In this document: positions 35,647 to 44,367 of the stretch, piece by piece | Position numbering within the stretch: the stretch's first letter is position 1 | Layout of the letters: each line of letters starts with the position of its first letter | NCBI RefSeq assembly: GCF_003112435.1 | Contig: NZ_BDOQ01000003.1 | Coordinates: forward strand, 496,001-560,000 | From: Novimethylophilus kurashikiensis | GTDB taxonomy: Bacteria; Pseudomonadota; Gammaproteobacteria; Burkholderiales; Methylophilaceae | Reading direction: 5' to 3' | Length of the DNA: 64,000 bases | The notes under the pieces: model-generated | The model's database searches: none | Seen by the model: only the letters and a program-made list of their open reading frames with translations | Told to the model about the DNA's origin: nothing | Made by a program: the position numbers and the translations under genes

Positions 35647-35862
35647 ATGGATAATAAATACGGTTTAGGCAGCGCCCGTGTCGCTCACGCACATCATGAG
35701 GCCAAGCACGGTCCCGCACACTTCGCCCCGCCTTGCAAATACTGCGGCGGCGCGCATCTCACGCTTTGCCCCACCATGAACGACCATTTCTGCAAGGATT
35801 GCGGGCGTTACCAGGAAGACGTGCCTGCCGGTTATTCCACCGGCCGCCATCCCGACTACTGA
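35647..35862 (+). CDS. Small zinc-ribbon-like protein
   Basis: 71 aa, ATG at 35647 with GGAG 8 bases upstream; the frame runs on upstream but there it only shadows mutY. Two cysteine pairs, CKYC and CKDC, separated by about 16 residues with a further cysteine (LTLCPTMN), give a probable zinc knuckle; histidine-rich N-terminus (HAHHEAKHGPAH). A strong terminator follows. No family recognised. Confidence 0.6.
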   Translation: MDNKYGLGSARVAHAHHEAKHGPAHFAPPCKYCGGAHLTLCPTMNDHFCKDCGRYQEDVPAGYSTGRHPDY

Positions 35863-35886
35863 CCTACATTTGCGTTCATAGCCCAA

Positions 35887-35915
35887 CAAAAAAGGCAGCC
35901 GAGGCTGCCTTTTTT
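35887..35915. terminator. Bidirectional rho-independent terminator
   Basis: Stem GGCAGCC/GGCTGCC (35894-35900, 35903-35909) flanked by an A-run on the left and six T's on the right, so it serves both the small zinc protein (plus) and the Fae-like gene (minus). Confidence 0.92.
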
Positions 35916-35951
35916 GCTTTTGCCGGATTCGCACCGGCGGAACACGCGGGA

Positions 35952-36506
35952 TTACTTCTGATCCCAGCTGTCTTCCCACATGCAGTGCTTGATTGTGTTG
36001 CGGTTCTTGATGAGTTCTTCCACGGAAGGCTCGTCGTTGAGCGCGCGCTTGATCGCCAGCTTGGTGGCATCGTAGTTGTTCTTGTACATGTCGGCCTTAT
36101 CCAGCTTGCCTTCCTTGGCCAGCGGACCACAGCCCGGATCGATCCACACTAGGGCAACGATGCACAGATCGTTCACTTGATCGCGCGGGATGATGCCTTC
36201 GATGACGCAATCGAGGATCGCGTCGGCAGTTGCAGCTTGAACCACGCCGCCGAACAGTTCGATGTTGATGGAATCCTTCAGCGTGACCTTGGGCACCATC
36301 ATGGTGGCAGGGCGCACCAGTTGGTTGATGTCGCGCACTGCAAACATGGCGGTGTGGCCCTTGCTTTGCGCCATCATGTTGGCAAACGCCTGGCCGACGG
36401 GGCCGTCCACGGCGCCGATGAGGATTTCCGGCATGGCGGCCGTGACGTCCTTGCCTTCGCTAAAAACGGTGGCTTCGCCGGCCTTGAAAATGATCTTGCT
36501 GGACAT
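35952..36506 (-). CDS. Formaldehyde-activating-enzyme (Fae) homologue
   Basis: 184 aa. Fae family: ILIGAVDGPVGQAFANMMA, KVTLKDSINIELFG, VIEGIIPRDQVNDL, NNYDATKLAIKRALNDEP all match the Fae pattern. True Fae joins formaldehyde to tetrahydromethanopterin. From memory the canonical enzyme has a catalytic histidine just before the LIIG strand; here that position reads AAMPEILIG, with no histidine. It may belong to the paralogous Fae group of unknown function. AAGGAA lies 7 bases before the ATG. It stands alone, not with other H4MPT-pathway genes. Confidence 0.85.
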   Translation of the reverse strand: MSSKIIFKAGEATVFSEGKDVTAAMPEILIGAVDGPVGQAFANMMAQSKGHTAMFAVRDINQLVRPATMMVPKVTLKDSINIELFGGVVQAATADAILDCVIEGIIPRDQVNDLCIVALVWIDPGCGPLAKEGKLDKADMYKNNYDATKLAIKRALNDEPSVEELIKNRNTIKHCMWEDSWDQK

Positions 36507-36595
36507 GTGATTTCCTTAAAGATTGATGTATTAAATTAAAGCGGGAAAACCGTGGATTTTATAGAACGGGGCGGGATCGGGCAAATTACCTGAGC

Positions 36596-37366
36596 TCAAT
36601 CACAGGCGATTTCTGCAATGACCGGTGCGTGGTCCGATGGGCGCTCCAGCTTGCGCGGCGCCGTATCGATCCAGCAGGACGTGCAATGTTGTGCCAGAGC
36701 ATCTGATAGCAAAATGTGGTCGATGCGAAGTCCCATGTTGCGGCGGAAAGCCGCCATGCGGTAATCCCACCAGCTGAACAGCTTTTCTTCCTGCGGGAAC
36801 AGGCGGAACGCGTCGCGCATCCCCAAGCCGATCAACCCGGCATAGGCTGCCCGCTCCGCATCACTGCACAGCACCTGGCCCTCCCAGGCCTTAGGGTCAT
36901 GCACGTCGCCATCTTCCGGTGCGATGTTGTAATCGCCAAGTAAAGCCAGACGGGGGTATTTCACCAGTTCGCCGCGTAGCCATTCGGTCAGGGCTTGCAG
37001 CCATTGCAGCTTGTATTGGTACTTATCCGAATCGACACTCTGACCGTTAGGCACGTAGACGCACACTACGCGTACATCGCCGATGGTAGCGGCCAGCACC
37101 CGTTTTTGCTCGTCGGCAAAGCCGGGAATGCCCATCTGCACGTCAGCTCCGGCTACCTTGCTCAAGATAGCCACGCCGTTATAGGTTTTTTGCCCGGAAA
37201 ACAGGGTTTCGTAACCCGCTTCCTTCAGTGCCTGGGCGGGGAAATCCTTGTCCTCCTGCTTGGTTTCCTGCAAGCACAACGCATCCGGCTGATTCGCGGC
37301 CAACCAATCGAGCACGTGCGGCAACCTCACCTTAAGTGAGTTGACGTTCCAGGCGGCAATTTTCAT
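36596..37366 (-). CDS. xthA: Exodeoxyribonuclease III
   Basis: 256 aa from the ATG at 37366, which overlaps the upstream stop by one base (TGATG). Seen: MKIAAWNVNSLKVRLPHVL, LCLQETKQED, and a C-terminal LRIDHILLSDAL with SDHAPVIAEI, the metal and catalytic residues of the EEP-family AP endonuclease/3'-5' exonuclease. Repairs abasic sites. Encoded last of a three-gene run behind prlC. Confidence 0.95.
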   Translation of the reverse strand: MKIAAWNVNSLKVRLPHVLDWLAANQPDALCLQETKQEDKDFPAQALKEAGYETLFSGQKTYNGVAILSKVAGADVQMGIPGFADEQKRVLAATIGDVRVVCVYVPNGQSVDSDKYQYKLQWLQALTEWLRGELVKYPRLALLGDYNIAPEDGDVHDPKAWEGQVLCSDAERAAYAGLIGLGMRDAFRLFPQEEKLFSWWDYRMAAFRRNMGLRIDHILLSDALAQHCTSCWIDTAPRKLERPSDHAPVIAEIACD

Positions 37367-37935
37367 CAAGGCGTTCCTGCTGCAGCTTCAGCGACGGGCG
37401 CGGCTGTTTTGGGTTGGGGCTTGGTCACCAGGCTAGTGCCGGGCTTGAGATAAGGATTAGTCTTGGCATAGCCAGCGGTATCCAATTCGCGGTTCCACCG
37501 GGCCTCGTTAAAACCGACAATGGGTGTGGTATTGCCTAGCACCAGCGCAGGCGCCTCCAGCTTTCCGGTAAGTTTTTGCAGTTGGACTTTGTCGTCATCG
37601 GTACTCTTAAGGGTATACGGGACGCCACGCTTGTCGAGGAAAGCCTCTGCCTTTTTGCACACATCACCGCAGTCGGCGAAGGAGTACAGGGTGATCGGAT
37701 GCTTGCGCGCCGCTTGCTGGGAATCTTCCGGCATGAGGTTGGCGGCACGTTCGGCAGCCAGCAAACTACCCGTGCTCTTGAGCTTTTGCACGTCCTTGGC
37801 ACCAGCCGGAGGCATTTGGTCGCTGTAACGCGTGATTCCGTTCTCATCCCGCCATTTATACAAATCGCCGGACCAGGCAAGCGTGGAAGCAAGCATTCCG
37901 ATCGCCAACACGAGAACTGTCTGCATCGTTTTCAA
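37366..37935 (-). CDS. Exported DUF4124 / glutaredoxin-like protein
   Basis: 189 aa with a signal peptide (VLVLAIGMLASTLAWSG). Residues about 22-60 fit DUF4124 (DLYKWRDENGITRYSDQMPP) and about 78-150 a glutaredoxin-like domain (HPITLYSFADCGDVCKKAEA), with the CGDVC in place of the CxxC active site (three residues between the cysteines). Ends in a Pro/Ala/Lys tail. Probable periplasmic redox or unknown role. Start and end overlap prlC and xthA by 4 and 1 bases, so the three genes are one unit. Confidence 0.82.
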   Translation of the reverse strand: MKTMQTVLVLAIGMLASTLAWSGDLYKWRDENGITRYSDQMPPAGAKDVQKLKSTGSLLAAERAANLMPEDSQQAARKHPITLYSFADCGDVCKKAEAFLDKRGVPYTLKSTDDDKVQLQKLTGKLEAPALVLGNTTPIVGFNEARWNRELDTAGYAKTNPYLKPGTSLVTKPQPKTAAPVAEAAAGTP

Positions 37936-39968
37936 GCTGTCATCTCCACCATGCCGTTATGGCGCAACAGAGCATCCAACGTCGGTTCGCGGCCGCGGAA
38001 AGCAACAAAGGACTCCAACGCCGGGCGCGACCCGCCTTGAGCCAGGATTTCGCTCCAGAAACGATGCCCGGTTTCTTCGCTCAGCACACCGTTTTCCTCG
38101 AACAGGCTGAAGGCGTCGGCCGAAAGCACTTCCGCCCACTTGTAGCTGTAATAGCCTGCGGCATAACCGCCGGCGAAGATGTGGGTGAAGTTGTTGGGGA
38201 AACGGTTGTAGGCGGGCGGGAACACCACCGCCACTTCGTCGCGGACTTCCAGCAAGAGATCAAGCGCCGATTTGGCACCGTTGGGGTCGAATTCGCAATG
38301 CAGGCGCATATCGAACAGCGCGAATTCGATTTGGCGCAGGGTCTGCATCCCGGCCTGGAAATTCTTGGCGGAGACCATCTTTTCGTAAAGGGATCGAGGC
38401 AGCGGCGCTCCGGTATCGACATGCGCCGTCATGTGCTGGAGTACATCCCATTCCCAGCAGAAGTTCTCCATGAACTGGCTGGGCAGTTCCACGGCATCCC
38501 ACTCCACACCCTTGATGCCGGAAACGCCGTATTCCTCGACCTTGGTAAGCAGGTGATGCAAGCCGTGACCAAATTCATGGAACAGCGTGATCACTTCGTC
38601 GTGCGTGAATAGCGCAGGCTTACCGCCCACCGGGGCCGAGAAGTTGCAGGTGAGGTAGGCCACCGGCGTTTCGATACCATGAGCTTTCCGACGCCGGGTA
38701 ATGGCCTCATCCATCCAGGCTCCGCCGCGTTTCTTGTCGCGGGCATAGAGATCGATGTAGAACTGACCGATGAGCTGGCCTGCGCGGTCGACGATTTCAT
38801 AAAAGCCGACATCCGAATGCCATACCGGCGCTTGCGACTTGCGCACCTCTACGCCGTATAGCGTGCTAATGACGCGGAACAAGCCTTGCAGCGCCATGTG
38901 CTCGGGGAAATACTGCTTCACTTCCTGATCCGAAAAAGCATAGCGCTCCTCGCGCAGTTTTTCGGAGACGTAGGCCACGTCCCAGGCGTCCATCTCGTCC
39001 AGGCCGAGTCTTTGGGCATATTCGCGCAGCTCCGCCATGTCGCGCTCGGCGAAGGGGCGCGCCCGCTGGGCCAGGCTGAGGAGAAAATCCATGACCTGAG
39101 CCGGCGATTGCGCCATCTTCGTCACCAGCGATTCTTCGGCGTAGTTGGCATAGCCCAGCAGCTGGGCGGCTTCCTGGCGCAGCTTGAGGATTTGCGCGAT
39201 AAGGCCTGTGTTGTCCAGTTCCGGCTTGCCGAATTCGGAAGCCCGTGTGGCATAGGCGAAATATAATTGCTCGCGCAGCTTGCGGTCGTCGGCGTATTGC
39301 AGCACCGGCATGTAGGAGGGAAAGTGCAGGGTGAACTTCCAGCCCTGCTTGCCGTCCTTTTCAGCAGCATCGCGTGCTGCATGCTTGGCGTCCTCAGGAA
39401 TGCCGGAAAGACGGGATGCATCCTCGACATACAAGGCGAACGCATCGGTGGAGTCCATGACGTTTTCTTCGAACTTGGAAGACAGCGCGGAAAGCTCTTC
39501 CTGGATTTCCTTGAATCGCGCCTTCTTATCTGTCGGCAATTCGGCGCCGCCCAGGCGGAAATCGCGCAGTTCGTTTTCGATGATCTTCTTGCGGGTCGCG
39601 CTATAGCCCTCGAAAGCTGCGCTGGCGCGGATTTGCTTGAACTTGGCGTAAAGCGCTTCGTTTTGCGACAAATCGGCGTAGAAGGCTGTGAGCTTGGTCA
39701 GGTTGGTGTTGTAGGCTTCCCGCAGTTCCGGGGTGTTAACCACGGCATTGGTGTGCGAAACCTGTGACCAGGCGCGAGACAACTTTTCCTCGGCGTCATC
39801 CAGCGGATGCACGAAATTCTCCCAGGTAGGCTCGGCGCTGTCGGCCAGCAGGCGATCCAGCAACGCCTGGCTTTCGGTCAGGAGCTGTTCGATAGCCGGC
39901 GTGACATGCTCGGGCCTGATTTGGTCGAATTGCGGCAGGCCGCTGAAGTGAAGCAGAGGGTTGTTCAT
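37932..39968 (-). CDS. prlC: Oligopeptidase A (M3 family)
   Basis: 678 aa, starting at ATG 39968 rather than the TTG one codon earlier; AGGA lies about 8 bases upstream. Seen: zinc motif HEFGHGLHHLL and the following E (GVEWDAVELPSQFMENFCWE), the M3 active-site pattern. Cytoplasmic peptidase that degrades short peptides and signal peptides. First gene of a unit with the DUF4124 and xthA genes. Confidence 0.95.
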   Translation of the reverse strand: MNNPLLHFSGLPQFDQIRPEHVTPAIEQLLTESQALLDRLLADSAEPTWENFVHPLDDAEEKLSRAWSQVSHTNAVVNTPELREAYNTNLTKLTAFYADLSQNEALYAKFKQIRASAAFEGYSATRKKIIENELRDFRLGGAELPTDKKARFKEIQEELSALSSKFEENVMDSTDAFALYVEDASRLSGIPEDAKHAARDAAEKDGKQGWKFTLHFPSYMPVLQYADDRKLREQLYFAYATRASEFGKPELDNTGLIAQILKLRQEAAQLLGYANYAEESLVTKMAQSPAQVMDFLLSLAQRARPFAERDMAELREYAQRLGLDEMDAWDVAYVSEKLREERYAFSDQEVKQYFPEHMALQGLFRVISTLYGVEVRKSQAPVWHSDVGFYEIVDRAGQLIGQFYIDLYARDKKRGGAWMDEAITRRRKAHGIETPVAYLTCNFSAPVGGKPALFTHDEVITLFHEFGHGLHHLLTKVEEYGVSGIKGVEWDAVELPSQFMENFCWEWDVLQHMTAHVDTGAPLPRSLYEKMVSAKNFQAGMQTLRQIEFALFDMRLHCEFDPNGAKSALDLLLEVRDEVAVVFPPAYNRFPNNFTHIFAGGYAAGYYSYKWAEVLSADAFSLFEENGVLSEETGHRFWSEILAQGGSRPALESFVAFRGREPTLDALLRHNGMVEMTA

Positions 39969-39991
39969 CAATAAAATCCTAATTACAAATC

Positions 39992-40321
39992 TTAATTAAT
40001 CAGTCTCAACGCGAAGGGATAGCGGTAATCCTCGCCCTTGCTGACAGCAACCGCCGCCATGATGCAAAGGATGATGTTCGTAATCCACAACAGCGCGAAC
40101 ACGAGCAGACCGATCAGAATGAAAGTCAGCACCCAAGCCACCATGTAGCCGATCAGCAGGGTAATCTGGAAATTCAGCGCTTCGCGCGCCTGTTCGCCCA
40201 AATACGGGCTGTCGTCCTTCTTCAACAGCCACACAATCAGAGACGGGATGAACCCGAAAAAAATTCCCCCGATATGAGTCAGTACGGCAATATTCTTATC
40301 ATTTGCGTTTGCTTCAGACAT
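39992..40321 (-). CDS. DUF4870 membrane protein
   Basis: 109 aa from the ATG at 40321 with GGGGAG about 7 bases upstream. Three hydrophobic segments (IAVLTHIGGIFFGFIPSLIVWLL, ITLLIGYMVAWVLTFILIGLL, and LLWITNIILCIMAAVAV) with the typical KKDDSPYLGEQAREALNFQ between them. A small inner-membrane protein, function unknown. Confidence 0.85.
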   Translation of the reverse strand: MSEANANDKNIAVLTHIGGIFFGFIPSLIVWLLKKDDSPYLGEQAREALNFQITLLIGYMVAWVLTFILIGLLVFALLWITNIILCIMAAVAVSKGEDYRYPFALRLIN

Positions 40322-40489
40322 TTTGATTCTCCCCTTAATGTTTGAATTAATCCTGCGCATCGAATCGATACTTGCCCAGCCAGGGAAGATTAACGAGAAC
40401 CCCCGGATAGCGCAACGCTTGCTTTGTCAAAATCTACAGTCCGAGCTTGGCAGGAGGTAAGATGCGCCATTCTCAAGAATCCGATTTAC

Positions 40490-41347
40490 ATGACTCCCAC
40501 GGTTGTTCAACTACTGAGCCAGGCCCGGCAATGTCTCGCCGAACGTCTGCAACTGCCCGAAACCGAAGCACGCATCGAAGCGCAGTTGCTGCTAAGTCGG
40601 GCCCTGGGCGGTGTGTCTCGTGCCTGGCTGATTACGCACGAACAGGACACGCCGGCTCTCGATCAGCATCAGACATTTGAATCGTTGCTGGAACGCCGCC
40701 TGAACGGCGAGCCGGTCGCTTACTTGCTGGGGCAGCGGGAATTCTTCGGTTTACCGTTCAATGTGACGCCTGCGGTACTGATTCCGCGCCCGGATACGGA
40801 AATCCTGGTGGAAACCGCGCTCGCGCTGATTCCTGATCAGCAGGCTATGCGTGTATTGGACATGGGAGTCGGAAGCGGCGCGATTGCTATTGCCATTGCC
40901 AAAAACCGTCCGCAAACCCAGGTTGTAGGCATCGATCGTTCCGAGGCTGCACTGGAAGTGGCAAAAGCCAATGCAGAAGCGCTCGACGCCCCCAATGCCG
41001 ATTTTCTGTTGAGTCATTGGTTTTCGTCCCTGGGTGGCGAGGAGTTCGACGTCATCGTGAGCAATCCGCCTTACATTGCCGCAGGCGACCCGCATCTCGC
41101 CCAAGGCGATTTGCGCTTCGAGCCTTCTTCAGCATTGGCTTCCGGTACAGACGGACTGAACGACATTCGGGAAATCGTTGCGCAAGCGCCTGGGCATTTG
41201 AAATCGCAAGGCTGGCTGCTGCTGGAGCACGGTTACGACCAAGCCAAGAAAGTGGCAGATTTGATGCGCGCAAATAGTTTCATAGAGGTCCGATCTGTCG
41301 CCGATCTTTCCGGGATTTTGCGCGTCACCCTGGGGCAAAGGCCTTAA
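40490..41347 (+). CDS. prmC: Release-factor glutamine methyltransferase PrmC (HemK)
   Basis: 285 aa from an ATG at 40490, where the family N-terminus begins. Seen: IPRPDTEILVE, SAM loop LDMGVGSGAIAIAIA and the catalytic VSNPPYI. It methylates the GGQ glutamine of release factors. The start is odd: a strong GGAGG stands at about 40453-40457 and points to an out-of-frame ATG at 40462, while the gene's own ATG has no good site; a short leader reading frame may couple into prmC. prfA is not here. Confidence 0.9.
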   Translation: MTPTVVQLLSQARQCLAERLQLPETEARIEAQLLLSRALGGVSRAWLITHEQDTPALDQHQTFESLLERRLNGEPVAYLLGQREFFGLPFNVTPAVLIPRPDTEILVETALALIPDQQAMRVLDMGVGSGAIAIAIAKNRPQTQVVGIDRSEAALEVAKANAEALDAPNADFLLSHWFSSLGGEEFDVIVSNPPYIAAGDPHLAQGDLRFEPSSALASGTDGLNDIREIVAQAPGHLKSQGWLLLEHGYDQAKKVADLMRANSFIEVRSVADLSGILRVTLGQRP

Positions 41348-41365
41348 AGGCTGTCCCTTAAATGC

Positions 41366-41393
41366 AAAAAGCCGAGGATATCCTCGGCTTTTT
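41366..41393. terminator. Bidirectional rho-independent terminator
   Basis: A perfect palindrome, AAAAAGCCGAGGATA with its mirror image TATCCTCGGCTTTTT, placed 19 bases after prmC and 17 bases before the end of the opposing gene. Serves both strands. Confidence 0.95.
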
Positions 41394-41409
41394 ATTGATT
41401 CAAACCAGT

Positions 41410-41967
41410 TTAATGCAGCCTGTGACGCTCGTTGGCGGGCGGCTGCATGTTGGCGAATTCGTCGTTTTCTTCTTGCGCGGCGGCAGGGCGGTTGCGTTCG
41501 CGACGGAATAACTCATTCACCAGGGCAATCACTTCATTGGTGGACGCATCGTTGAACTGGCGGCGCAGCAAGGCGCTAACATCTTCCACCATGCGGCGAC
41601 GCTGGGCGTCGTAGATGGCATCGGGCGTGGGGCCGATGAAGATCAGCTGGGTTTCATCGCGACCATCCTCGTGGTAGAGGATGACTTCGATCGCAGTGCC
41701 CTGCTCAGCCAGCTGGCCCAGGGTCGTCATTGAGCGCTCCAACGCCCCGAAGAAGCTGTTGCCGACATCCAGCGTGCAGCAGATTTCAACGCTGAAATCG
41801 CGCTGATGGTAGGCAATGCCGGGCTGGTGTTCTTCCAGGCTGCGCACCTCGCTCATGTTCTCGACATCGAGGTAATCGAACAGCGGCCGCAGCGCATTCT
41901 CGACCTGACGCCGCGATACGCCTTCGCACAATTCGACGTAGCCGTGGAGGTGAACTTCGAGACGCAT
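41410..41967 (-). CDS. Hypothetical protein
   Basis: 185 aa. Soluble, mixed alpha/beta: N-terminal RLEVHLHGYVELCEGVSRRQ then ALRPLFDYLDVENMS, a middle with SFFGALERSMTTLGQLAEQG, and an acidic/Arg-rich end (ELFRRERNRPAAAQEENDE). No motif I can name. It ends at the shared terminator behind prmC. Length and codon use look like a real gene. Confidence 0.7.
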   Translation of the reverse strand: MRLEVHLHGYVELCEGVSRRQVENALRPLFDYLDVENMSEVRSLEEHQPGIAYHQRDFSVEICCTLDVGNSFFGALERSMTTLGQLAEQGTAIEVILYHEDGRDETQLIFIGPTPDAIYDAQRRRMVEDVSALLRRQFNDASTNEVIALVNELFRRERNRPAAAQEENDEFANMQPPANERHRLH

Positions 41968-42015
41968 GATGTTCCTTAGAGCAAAGCTTGGGTGAGGGGC
42001 TGAATGATAGCAGAT

Positions 42016-42573
42016 TCAGCCAGCCGCAGCATTCATGTAATTGTTTTTAAGGCGAATGTAATGCTGAGCGGAGTATTGGAAATGGGCCAGTTCGGCCTCG
42101 GTCAGCGCCCTGACTTTGCGTGCCGGGCTGCCCAGGTACAAATACCCGGACTCCAGCACCTTGCCCTCCGGCACCAGCGCCCCGGCGCCGATCAGTACAC
42201 GTGGTTGTACCACGACCTTGTCCATGACAATGGCGCCCATGCCGATCAGGCATTCGTCGCCGATCTCGCAGCCGTGCAGGATGACACGATGCCCTACAGT
42301 GACGTTGTTGCCGATGATGAGCGGTGAACCGCCTGGATCCCAACTCGATTTATGGCTCACGTGCAGCACGGACAAATCCTGGATATTGGAACTGTGTCCG
42401 ATGCGGACGCTGTTGACGTCCCCTCTAATCACTGTGCCGGGCCAAACAGAAGCATCATGACCGAGGTACACATCGCCGATGACCTGGGCGCTGGGATGGA
42501 CGTAGACCCCTGTACCGAGCTGAGGCGCAGCATCGAGATAAGGAACGACATTGGTCGGATAAGCTTGTGTCAT
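42016..42573 (-). CDS. Gamma carbonic anhydrase family protein
   Basis: 185 aa from the ATG at 42573; the open frame continues far upstream but only opposite metX. Left-handed beta-helix hexapeptide repeats. Zinc-site histidines visible in LHVSHKSS and GHRVILHGCEIGDECLIGMGA. Relatives (YrdA/PaaY/CaiE type) range from true carbonic anhydrase to unknown; activity unproven. It is divergent from metX with a 21-base gap between starts. Confidence 0.88.
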   Translation of the reverse strand: MTQAYPTNVVPYLDAAPQLGTGVYVHPSAQVIGDVYLGHDASVWPGTVIRGDVNSVRIGHSSNIQDLSVLHVSHKSSWDPGGSPLIIGNNVTVGHRVILHGCEIGDECLIGMGAIVMDKVVVQPRVLIGAGALVPEGKVLESGYLYLGSPARKVRALTEAELAHFQYSAQHYIRLKNNYMNAAAG

Positions 42574-42582
42574 AAGCCATAG

Positions 42583-42588
42583 TATAAT
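42583..42588 (+). promoter_or_regulatory. -10 box of metX
   Basis: TATAAT seven bases before the metX ATG. The transcript would start within one or two bases of the ATG. -35 is not clear. Confidence 0.4.
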
Positions 42589-42594
42589 CGCGCT

Positions 42595-43716
42595 ATGTCC
42601 GATACTCATTCCGTTGGCATCGTTGCCCCGCAAACCGCGCATTTCAGCGAACCGCTCGCCCTCAAATGCGGGGCTGTTTTGCCAGAATACGATCTCGTTT
42701 ACGAAACTTACGGCACGCTCAATGCCGAAAAATCCAATGCGGTGCTGATCTGCCACGCGCTGTCGGGTACGCATCACGTCGCCGGCAAATACCGCGAGGA
42801 CGACAAGTATCCGGGCTGGTGGGACAACATGATCGGGCCGGGCAAGCCCCTCGATACCAACCGTTTCTTTGTCATCGGCGTCAACAACCTGGGCGGCTGT
42901 GCAGGCTCGACCGGGCCCAAGACCATCAACCCGGCTACCGGCAAACCCTGGGGCTCCGGCTTCCCGATTGTCACCGTCGAGGATTGGGTCACGTCGCAAG
43001 CCCGTCTTGCAGATTCCCTGGGGATCAAGCAATTTGCAGCCATCGTGGGGGGTAGCCTGGGTGGCATGCAGGCACTGCAATGGACCTTGTCCTATCCGGA
43101 TCGCGTGAAAAATGCGCTCGTCATTGCCGCTGCGCCCAACCTCACAGCGCAGAACATGGCGTTTAACGAGGTTGCGCGCCAAGCCATTATCACCGACCCA
43201 GAATTCCACGACGGGGATTATTACGAGCACGGCGTGGTGCCGCGCCGCGGCTTGCGTATCGCCCGCATGCTGGGCCATATCACCTATCTCTCGGACGATG
43301 CCATGGGCGCCAAGTTCGGCCGCAAGCTCAAGCACGGCGAGGTGAAATACAGCTTCGACGTCGAATTCGAGATGGAATCGTATTTGCGATATCAAGGCGA
43401 CAAGTTCGCCGGCGAGTTCGATGCCAACACCTATTTGCGCATGACCCGCGCCTTGGATTACTTCGATCCGGCAGCCGATTTCGGCGGTGATTTATCGGCT
43501 GCATTGAAACGCGCCAAGGCTGATTTCCTCGTAGTTTCGTTCACCAGCGACTGGCGTTTTTCGCCGGCCCGTTCACGCGAAATCGTCAAGGCACTGCTGG
43601 ACAATGAGCTAGCCGTCACTTACGCTGAGCTCGAGGCTGCACACGGACATGATGCTTTCTTGATGCCCGACAAGCACTATCACGATGTCGTTCGCGCCTA
43701 CCTGGAGAATCTCTAA
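42595..43716 (+). CDS. metX: Homoserine O-acyltransferase MetX
   Basis: 373 aa alpha/beta-hydrolase. Seen: the [17 protein letters not shown] oxyanion region, the nucleophile elbow [13 protein letters not shown] and the C-terminal GHDAFL with the catalytic His. It acylates homoserine (acetyl or succinyl CoA; not resolved by eye) to enter methionine synthesis. metW follows directly with the ATG right after the stop. Confidence 0.96.
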   Translation: MSDTHSVGIVAPQTAHFSEPLALKCGAVLPEYDLVYETYGTLNAEKSNAVLICHALSGTHHVAGKYREDDKYPGWWDNMIGPGKPLDTNRFFVIGVNNLGGCAGSTGPKTINPATGKPWGSGFPIVTVEDWVTSQARLADSLGIKQFAAIVGGSLGGMQALQWTLSYPDRVKNALVIAAAPNLTAQNMAFNEVARQAIITDPEFHDGDYYEHGVVPRRGLRIARMLGHITYLSDDAMGAKFGRKLKHGEVKYSFDVEFEMESYLRYQGDKFAGEFDANTYLRMTRALDYFDPAADFGGDLSAALKRAKADFLVVSFTSDWRFSPARSREIVKALLDNELAVTYAELEAAHGHDAFLMPDKHYHDVVRAYLENL

Positions 43717-44346
43717 ATGACGCACGTTCCAGCCCAGGCTCACCAACACTTCGCCGAGGCCGCGACTGAACGCCGCGACTTCGCTGCCATCGCACGCTGG
43801 ATTGCTCCGGGGTCCAAGGTCCTTGACCTAGGCTGCGGCGACGGCTCGCTGCTCGGCTATCTGCGCGACACCCTCAACGTCCGCGGTTACGGCGTGGAGA
43901 AAGAAGACGCCAATGTGCTCGCTTGCGTGAAGAACGGCATCAACGTCATCCAGATGAACCTGGAGGAAGGTTTGTCGGGTTTCGAGGCCAACTCCTTCGA
44001 CGTGGTCATCCTGTCGCAAACGCTACAAGCGGTTTACCAGACCGAGGGCATCGTGCTGGAAATGCTGCGCGTAGGCAAAGAAGTCATCGTGACCTTCCCC
44101 AATTTCGGCTACTGGAAGCATCGCTTGAACATCGCCGCAGGCCGCATGCCCGTATCCAAGAGCCTGCCCTACCAGTGGTACGACACGCCCAACGTCCACA
44201 TGTGCACCATCCGTGATTTCGATGTATTTTGCGAGGGGCACGGTATTCAGGTGAAGGAACGTCTGGTGATGGCGGATGGCAAGGAAGTGGACTTCATGCC
44301 CAATCTACTGGGCAATCTGGCGATGTATCGCTTCCAGACCGCTTGA
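43717..44346 (+). CDS. metW: Methionine biosynthesis protein MetW
   Basis: 209 aa, class-I SAM-methyltransferase fold (LDLGCGDGSLLGYL) in the MetW form: VILSQTLQAVYQTEGIVLEMLRVGKE and FPNFGYWKHRLNIA. It works with MetX in homoserine acylation in many bacteria. Begins right after the metX stop and so is one unit. Confidence 0.95.
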   Translation: MTHVPAQAHQHFAEAATERRDFAAIARWIAPGSKVLDLGCGDGSLLGYLRDTLNVRGYGVEKEDANVLACVKNGINVIQMNLEEGLSGFEANSFDVVILSQTLQAVYQTEGIVLEMLRVGKEVIVTFPNFGYWKHRLNIAAGRMPVSKSLPYQWYDTPNVHMCTIRDFDVFCEGHGIQVKERLVMADGKEVDFMPNLLGNLAMYRFQTA

Positions 44347-44367
44347 TGCAAGGCAGGCCCGGCTGTC

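Noticed and set aside
42574-43395. Open frame continuing upstream of the gamma carbonic anhydrase gene
   Set aside because: The extension lies opposite metX and encodes nothing typical; the family N-terminus starts at 42573.
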